This document shows, piece by piece, positions 6,148 through 9,672 of a stretch of 9,672 nucleotides of DNA. The notes beneath the pieces are model-generated. The model searched no databases and was not told the origin of the DNA. It saw only the letters and a program-made list of their open reading frames with translations. A program made the translations under genes and the position numbers. Source of the DNA: Oscillospiraceae bacterium (GTDB lineage Bacteria > Bacillota > Clostridia > Oscillospirales > Ruminococcaceae); NCBI GenBank assembly GCA_900765125.1, contig CAAFQL010000358.1, forward strand, positions 1-9,672. Direction: 5' to 3'. Numbering within the stretch: position 1 is the first letter of the stretch; every line of letters starts with the position of its first letter.

Positions 6148-8862
6148 ATGAAAAAGAAGCTTACAAAAATGTCAGCAGCTGTTTGCGCAGTTGTTATGAC
6201 AGCAGCGGCAATGCCTGTGAATTTTACATTTGCTGAGAAAAGCTATCAGGTTCGTGACCCGTTTTATAACTACAGCAGCGGTTATAACTATTATGAATCT
6301 GAACACTTCCAGTTTATCTGGGGTAATAGCGGTGATACATCAAAGGTCACGTCAGAATTTCTTGAAGGAAATGCACGTAACCTTGAAGCTTGCTGGGATG
6401 TTTATATGATAGATCTGGATATGGCAGCACCGTCACAGTCTACAAATATTAGTCTGAGAGATGGCAAGGAATACAAAACAAATATCTATATATCCGGTAC
6501 AGGCCTTAGCGGCATAGAGGACGACTGGGCTTATATGTCCTATGACTCCGATGGATATGCGTATATGTTCTGCTGCGTGGATTCTATGCAGTATAATCCG
6601 CCTTCATGGGTACTTCCTCATGAGTTTGGTCATGTTGTAACAGCGCATCAGCTTGGCTGGAACAATAATAAGTATTCATATGCATGGTGGGAGGCAATGG
6701 GCAACTGGTATAGAGAACAGTATCTTTACAGTGACTATTCAACAGATGAAACAGGTCATGCTACAGATTTCTTTGAAACTTATATGAAGAATTTAAGCTT
6801 TACATTTCCATGTGGACGTGATTATTATGCTGCATGGCCATTTCTCCAGTATCTGACTGAAAATCCTGATAATATGGAAGGTTATGGTTCTTCCTTTGTA
6901 AAAACAATGCTTCAGGAGGGACAGGTGGACGAATATCCCTTTGATATTGTAGAACGTCTTGCACACGCTGATTTAAAGGACACTCTTGGAAATTTTGCAA
7001 AGCATATTGCAGGACTTGATTTCAAAAAAGGTGACGCTTATCGTGCACGTCTGAATGAACTTCTGACATCAGGAAGTTGGAACTGGCAGCAGATCTATAC
7101 AATGCTTGAGCCTGTTGCAGGAGTTAAGAATACATATAGAGTTCCTACAGAAAGAGCACCGCAGTATGCAGGTCTTAACATAATACCGCTTGATGTTTCA
7201 GGTGATAATATAAGTGCTACACTTAATGGAATGTACGGGGCAACAGATGACAACTGGAGAGCTTGTATAGTACAGCAAAGATCAGACGGTTCATGTATAT
7301 ACTCTGAACTTTTCAAAAATACGGAAACTATGACAGTTAGCGCTGTTTCAGATGCTTCAGCTGTATATCTGACAGTAATTGCTACCCCTGATCTTGATTC
7401 CATTACAAAGGTAGGACTGCCATACGGTCCTGATTCAGAGTTTTCAGAAAATAATGTGCCGTTTTCAAGTAAGCAGCAGTATCCGTACACTGTAACGATT
7501 GATGGTGCAGAAATAAAAAAGAGAGATGTTGCAGCAGGGAATAACTGGTGGGAGTCCTATCACAATCACTCAAACGGCGGAGGTCTGGTTTCGGACAGCG
7601 CAAGTGTTGACGCTTCTGTTTATGTATCACCCGATGCAAAAATTCTTGGCAGTGCAAAGGTTACCGGAAATGTACGTATTGAAGATCATGCAGTAGTTCA
7701 GGATAATGCAGTTGTTTCTGATAATGCAGTGATAAGTGGTTATGCGATAGTTGCGGAAAATGCGTCTATTTCAGGCAATGCAATAGTCAGTGACTGTGCA
7801 TCTGTTATGGGGCAGGCTAATATAAGCGGAAATGCACGAGTTATGGAGAGCGCATGGATTTTTGGTACATATACTATGAAAGATTATTCTTGTGCTAAAG
7901 GTCAGGCATTCTGTATGTCAAACGGAAGCCTTTCAGGTCAGGCAGTTGTTGACGGTGATTATTACGACGACGGTGGAAAAACATCTTCAAAGGGTACAGC
8001 ATTTGGTTGGGTAAGTTCACAAAGTTATGTAGATGCATTGCCATTTACTGATAAGCTAATGTATTCTTACGATTTTAGTAAGGATACCAGTGGTAATTTT
8101 GCAGATAAGTACAATAGTACATATATGGATACAAATGCAGAGTGGTCAGATAAAATGACAGGTGCAAACGATGTACTAAGTTTCAAAGGAAATCAGTATG
8201 CAGATATTGATCGCAGCATTCTGTATACAGATGATATTGACATTCAGATCGCAGCTTTGCCGAAATCTTACGGAACTCTTCTTTATCTCGGAAATGACGA
8301 AAACTTTATAGAGCTTGTTCTGAACGATGAAAGCGGCTGTTTTGAGACAACTTTCAAGAATGGCGAAAAAACAGAGAAGCTTACAGCATCGTCACAGGTA
8401 GTACTTGGTGAGTGGGCTAAGATACGCATTATACTTGATGGTGATACAGGCAGACTTATTATAAATGATGAAACTGCTGACAGTGGATCGATCACCATAG
8501 ATCCGAATGATATTGCAGGCAGCGTGAAAATATTTGATAAAACAGCTTCATATCGTATAGGAGCTGATAATAATATGCAGAATGGTTTTACAGGACGTGT
8601 GGATTGCATGAGAGTTTATTTTTCCGAAGCAGAAGCGTCACCTGAGATATATACTGAACGTGAGGATGTTACAAAACTCCCTGTAAGAGGAGATGTAAAT
8701 ATAGATGGAGTTTTCAGCATTGCAGATGCAGTTATGCTACAGAAGTGGTTTGTTGGTGCAGGGAATATTACAGATATGAATGCAGGAGATCTTTGTGAGG
8801 ATGGACGAATAAATATTTTTGATCTGTGCTCAATGAAGTTGGAACTTTTGAATAATAAATAA
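6148..8862 (+). CDS. Secreted HEFGH metallopeptidase-like (probably DUF6055) protein with hexapeptide-repeat, LamG-like and dockerin modules
   Basis: A 904-residue exported multidomain protein, probably attached to the cellulosome. Domains in order: signal peptide 1-29 (cut after NFTFA); a domain at about 45-345 with the zinc-site motif HEFGH (158-162) and a candidate third ligand Glu182 in WWEAMGNW, an HExxH plus distal Glu layout; a beta-rich stretch about 340-455 that probably completes that domain; 20 contiguous hexapeptide repeats at 482-601, predicted to form a left-handed beta-helix; a LamG/concanavalin-like sandwich about 635-826 (MYSYDFSKD, FKGNQYADID, GEWAKIRIILDG, GFTGRVDCMRVYFSE); dockerin 848-902. 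The first domain resembles what I recall as DUF6055, found in cellulosomal and fungal secreted proteins; its activity is not established to my knowledge, and the peptidase label rests only on the motif. Divergent from the SGNH esterase gene, with its own promoters and terminator. The gene is intact. Confidence 0.85.
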   Translation: MKKKLTKMSAAVCAVVMTAAAMPVNFTFAEKSYQVRDPFYNYSSGYNYYESEHFQFIWGNSGDTSKVTSEFLEGNARNLEACWDVYMIDLDMAAPSQSTNISLRDGKEYKTNIYISGTGLSGIEDDWAYMSYDSDGYAYMFCCVDSMQYNPPSWVLPHEFGHVVTAHQLGWNNNKYSYAWWEAMGNWYREQYLYSDYSTDETGHATDFFETYMKNLSFTFPCGRDYYAAWPFLQYLTENPDNMEGYGSSFVKTMLQEGQVDEYPFDIVERLAHADLKDTLGNFAKHIAGLDFKKGDAYRARLNELLTSGSWNWQQIYTMLEPVAGVKNTYRVPTERAPQYAGLNIIPLDVSGDNISATLNGMYGATDDNWRACIVQQRSDGSCIYSELFKNTETMTVSAVSDASAVYLTVIATPDLDSITKVGLPYGPDSEFSENNVPFSSKQQYPYTVTIDGAEIKKRDVAAGNNWWESYHNHSNGGGLVSDSASVDASVYVSPDAKILGSAKVTGNVRIEDHAVVQDNAVVSDNAVISGYAIVAENASISGNAIVSDCASVMGQANISGNARVMESAWIFGTYTMKDYSCAKGQAFCMSNGSLSGQAVVDGDYYDDGGKTSSKGTAFGWVSSQSYVDALPFTDKLMYSYDFSKDTSGNFADKYNSTYMDTNAEWSDKMTGANDVLSFKGNQYADIDRSILYTDDIDIQIAALPKSYGTLLYLGNDENFIELVLNDESGCFETTFKNGEKTEKLTASSQVVLGEWAKIRIILDGDTGRLIINDETADSGSITIDPNDIAGSVKIFDKTASYRIGADNNMQNGFTGRVDCMRVYFSEAEASPEIYTEREDVTKLPVRGDVNIDGVFSIADAVMLQKWFVGAGNITDMNAGDLCEDGRINIFDLCSMKLELLNNK
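7591..7950 (+). repeat. Twenty tandem hexapeptide repeats (left-handed beta-helix) within the HEFGH protein
   Basis: Residues 482-601 divide without a gap into 20 six-residue units ending in an aliphatic residue, for example TGNVRI, EDHAVV, QDNAVV, SDNAVI, SGNAIV, SGNARV. The common form is x-[GD]-N-A-x-[VI], with Ala or a small residue at position 4. The last units (FGTYTM, KDYSCA, KGQAFC, MSNGSL) decay, then SGQAVV restores the pattern. Three hexads make one coil, so this is about 6.7 coils. The repetition is at protein level; codons vary, so it is not a recent DNA tandem duplication. Confidence 0.85.
8689..8853 (+). other. Dockerin type I module of the HEFGH protein
   Basis: Residues 848-902. 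Loop one GDVNIDGVFSIAD has Asp849, Asn851, Asp853, Ser857 and Asp860 at positions 1, 3, 5, 9 and 12. Loop two GDLCEDGRINIFD has Asp881, Asp885, Asn889 and Asp892, with Cys883 at position 3. Helices AVMLQKWFVG and LCSMKLELL follow the loops. The architecture is the same as in the neighbouring esterase, suggesting the same scaffoldin class. Confidence 0.9.
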
Positions 8863-8877
8863 AATATTTATAATATT

Positions 8878-8907
8878 AAGGCATCGCTTCAAAATGCGAT
8901 GCCTTTT
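8878..8907 (+). terminator. Rho-independent terminator after the HEFGH dockerin gene
   Basis: AAGGCATCGC (8878-8887) pairs perfectly with GCGATGCCTT (8896-8905) around the loop TTCAAAAT, followed by TTTT (8904-8907) and an AT-rich tail. It lies 15 nt after the stop. The minus strand has only a weak T-run (TT then AATATT), so it may also stop cls transcription, but less well. Confidence 0.88.
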
Positions 8908-8925
8908 ATTATTATATATACTGTT

Positions 8926-9672
8926 TTAAAACAATGGGGCAAAAAGTCTCATGATTTGATTTACAATACGTTTTATTCCACGCAGTTCACTGCGATAGTT
9001 GTCAGTTACTTCATTGCAGCGGATAAGTGTTTCGTCAAAATCAGCCTTTACATCTTGTACAGCTTTACAGTCAGCCAGAAGGACTGCATTTTCAAAATGA
9101 AAATAAAGGCTTCTGTAATCAAGATTTATAGTTCCCACAACAGCTGTCTTGTTATCACACACGCATTGTTTAGCGTGAAGAAATCCCGGTGTGAATTCAT
9201 ATATTCTGACACCATTTTTTACAAGCTGATGATAATATGAGCGTGTCAGCTTGTAAACAAAACGTTTATCAGGTATACCCGGTGTTATTATACGAACATC
9301 AATTCCTTTTTTTGCGGCAAGTGTAAGCGCACGGCTCATTTCATCATTTATAATGAGGTACGGTGTCATAAACCAGATGTAATTTTTAGCATAAGATAAC
9401 ATATTCATATAGACATTTTCCCCCAGATAAACATCATCAAGGGGACAGTCACCATATGGCTGTACAATACCTTCTGCTTCTGTGCGAGGTGCAACTTTTG
9501 GGAAATATCGTTCAAACTCCTTGTCTGTATTATCAATAGTGTTCCACATTTCCAAGAACTGTACCGTAAGATTTCTAACAGCTCCGCCTTCAAGTTTCAG
9601 ACCGGAATCTTTCCATTCACCATAAGGATGTACGATGTTGAAATATTCATCCGCAAGATTGTAACCGCCTGT
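8926..9672 (-). CDS. cls: Cardiolipin synthase (phospholipase D superfamily), C-terminal half (5' end outside the window)
   Basis: Membrane enzyme that joins two phosphatidylglycerol molecules into cardiolipin and glycerol. 248 codons are visible, open to the right edge; the full protein is usually about 500 residues, so the N-terminal membrane segments and the catalytic His-Lys of the first HKD motif are off the window. The fragment begins at TGGYNLADEY, the tail of HKD motif 1, then YGEWKDSGLKLEGGAV and LTVQFLEMWN, a characteristic Cls block. HKD motif 2 is complete: HAKQCVCDNKTAVVGTINLD (His-x-Lys-x4-Asp-x6-Gly-Thr-x-Asn), followed by the Phe-Glu of YFHFENAVL. The C-terminus ends in IMRLFAPLF, as is common for the family. 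The ATG at 9555 is internal. It converges on the HEFGH dockerin gene across a shared 63-base gap. Confidence 0.93.
   Translation of the reverse strand, partial: TGGYNLADEYFNIVHPYGEWKDSGLKLEGGAVRNLTVQFLEMWNTIDNTDKEFERYFPKVAPRTEAEGIVQPYGDCPLDDVYLGENVYMNMLSYAKNYIWFMTPYLIINDEMSRALTLAAKKGIDVRIITPGIPDKRFVYKLTRSYYHQLVKNGVRIYEFTPGFLHAKQCVCDNKTAVVGTINLDYRSLYFHFENAVLLADCKAVQDVKADFDETLIRCNEVTDNYRSELRGIKRIVNQIMRLFAPLF

Noticed and set aside
7095..7490. Open frame of 131 codons on the minus strand inside the HEFGH dockerin gene
   Set aside because: Shadow frame opposite a continuous, domain-rich coding sequence, with no promoter or ribosome binding site.
7591..7950. Possible DNA-level tandem repeat or phase-variable tract in the hexapeptide region
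   Set aside because: The six-residue periodicity is in the protein only; the 18-base units differ in codon use and share no long identical run, so slippage is unlikely.
7591..7950. Hexapeptide region as a functional acyltransferase
   Set aside because: The protein is exported, where no acyl-CoA is expected, and no acyltransferase N- or C-terminal elements flank the repeats. His514 occurs in one turn but is not evidence of catalysis by itself.
8926..9555. Reading the minus-strand gene as a complete 209-residue protein
   Set aside because: The same frame stays open to the window edge and the upstream codons encode conserved Cls text (TGGYNLADEY, YGEWKDSG), so ATG 9555 is internal and the gene is partial.

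Overview
This window looks like chromosomal DNA from a low-GC Gram-positive gut or rumen bacterium of the Ruminococcus type. The evidence is AT-rich coding sequence, strong AAGGAG-type ribosome binding sites, and consensus TTGACA/TATAAT promoters. In addition, two secreted proteins end in type I dockerin modules whose second repeat reads INVFD/INIFD, a style I associate with ruminococcal cellulosomes. The genus call is inference from gene content; no ribosomal RNA is present to settle it.

Layout, left to right. (1) Positions 1-563 hold the 3' part of 6-phosphofructokinase (pfkA), closed by a strong hairpin terminator. (2) Positions 628-3230 are a three-gene metal-uptake operon: a lipoprotein binding protein of the ZnuA/TroA family, an ABC ATPase and an ABC-3 permease. 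Its promoter has a TTGACA-17-TATAAT core, and a 7-1-7 Fur-family box lies on the predicted transcription start. (3) A shared hairpin at 3240-3266 separates this operon from a convergent minus-strand unit. In that unit a dockerin-bearing SGNH/GDSL esterase (5952-4645) is followed after only 24 nt by aroA (EPSP synthase, 4620-3286). (4) An AT-rich 195-bp divergent promoter region (5953-6147) separates the esterase from a 904-residue secreted dockerin protein on the plus strand. That protein has an HEFGH metallopeptidase-like domain (probably DUF6055), a run of 20 uninterrupted hexapeptide repeats, a LamG-like domain and a C-terminal dockerin. (5) A terminator at 8878-8907 separates it from the convergent 3' half of a cardiolipin synthase gene (minus strand, running off the right edge).

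How the parts work together. The metal operon is self-contained and probably derepressed on metal starvation. The two dockerin proteins are divergently transcribed from one intergenic region, have look-alike 29-residue signal peptides, and would both be exported and docked onto cohesin-bearing scaffoldins. This pair is the most distinctive part of the window. pfkA, aroA and cls are core metabolic genes. No gene-free stretch exceeds 300 bases, and I saw no mobile element, CRISPR array, tRNA or rRNA.
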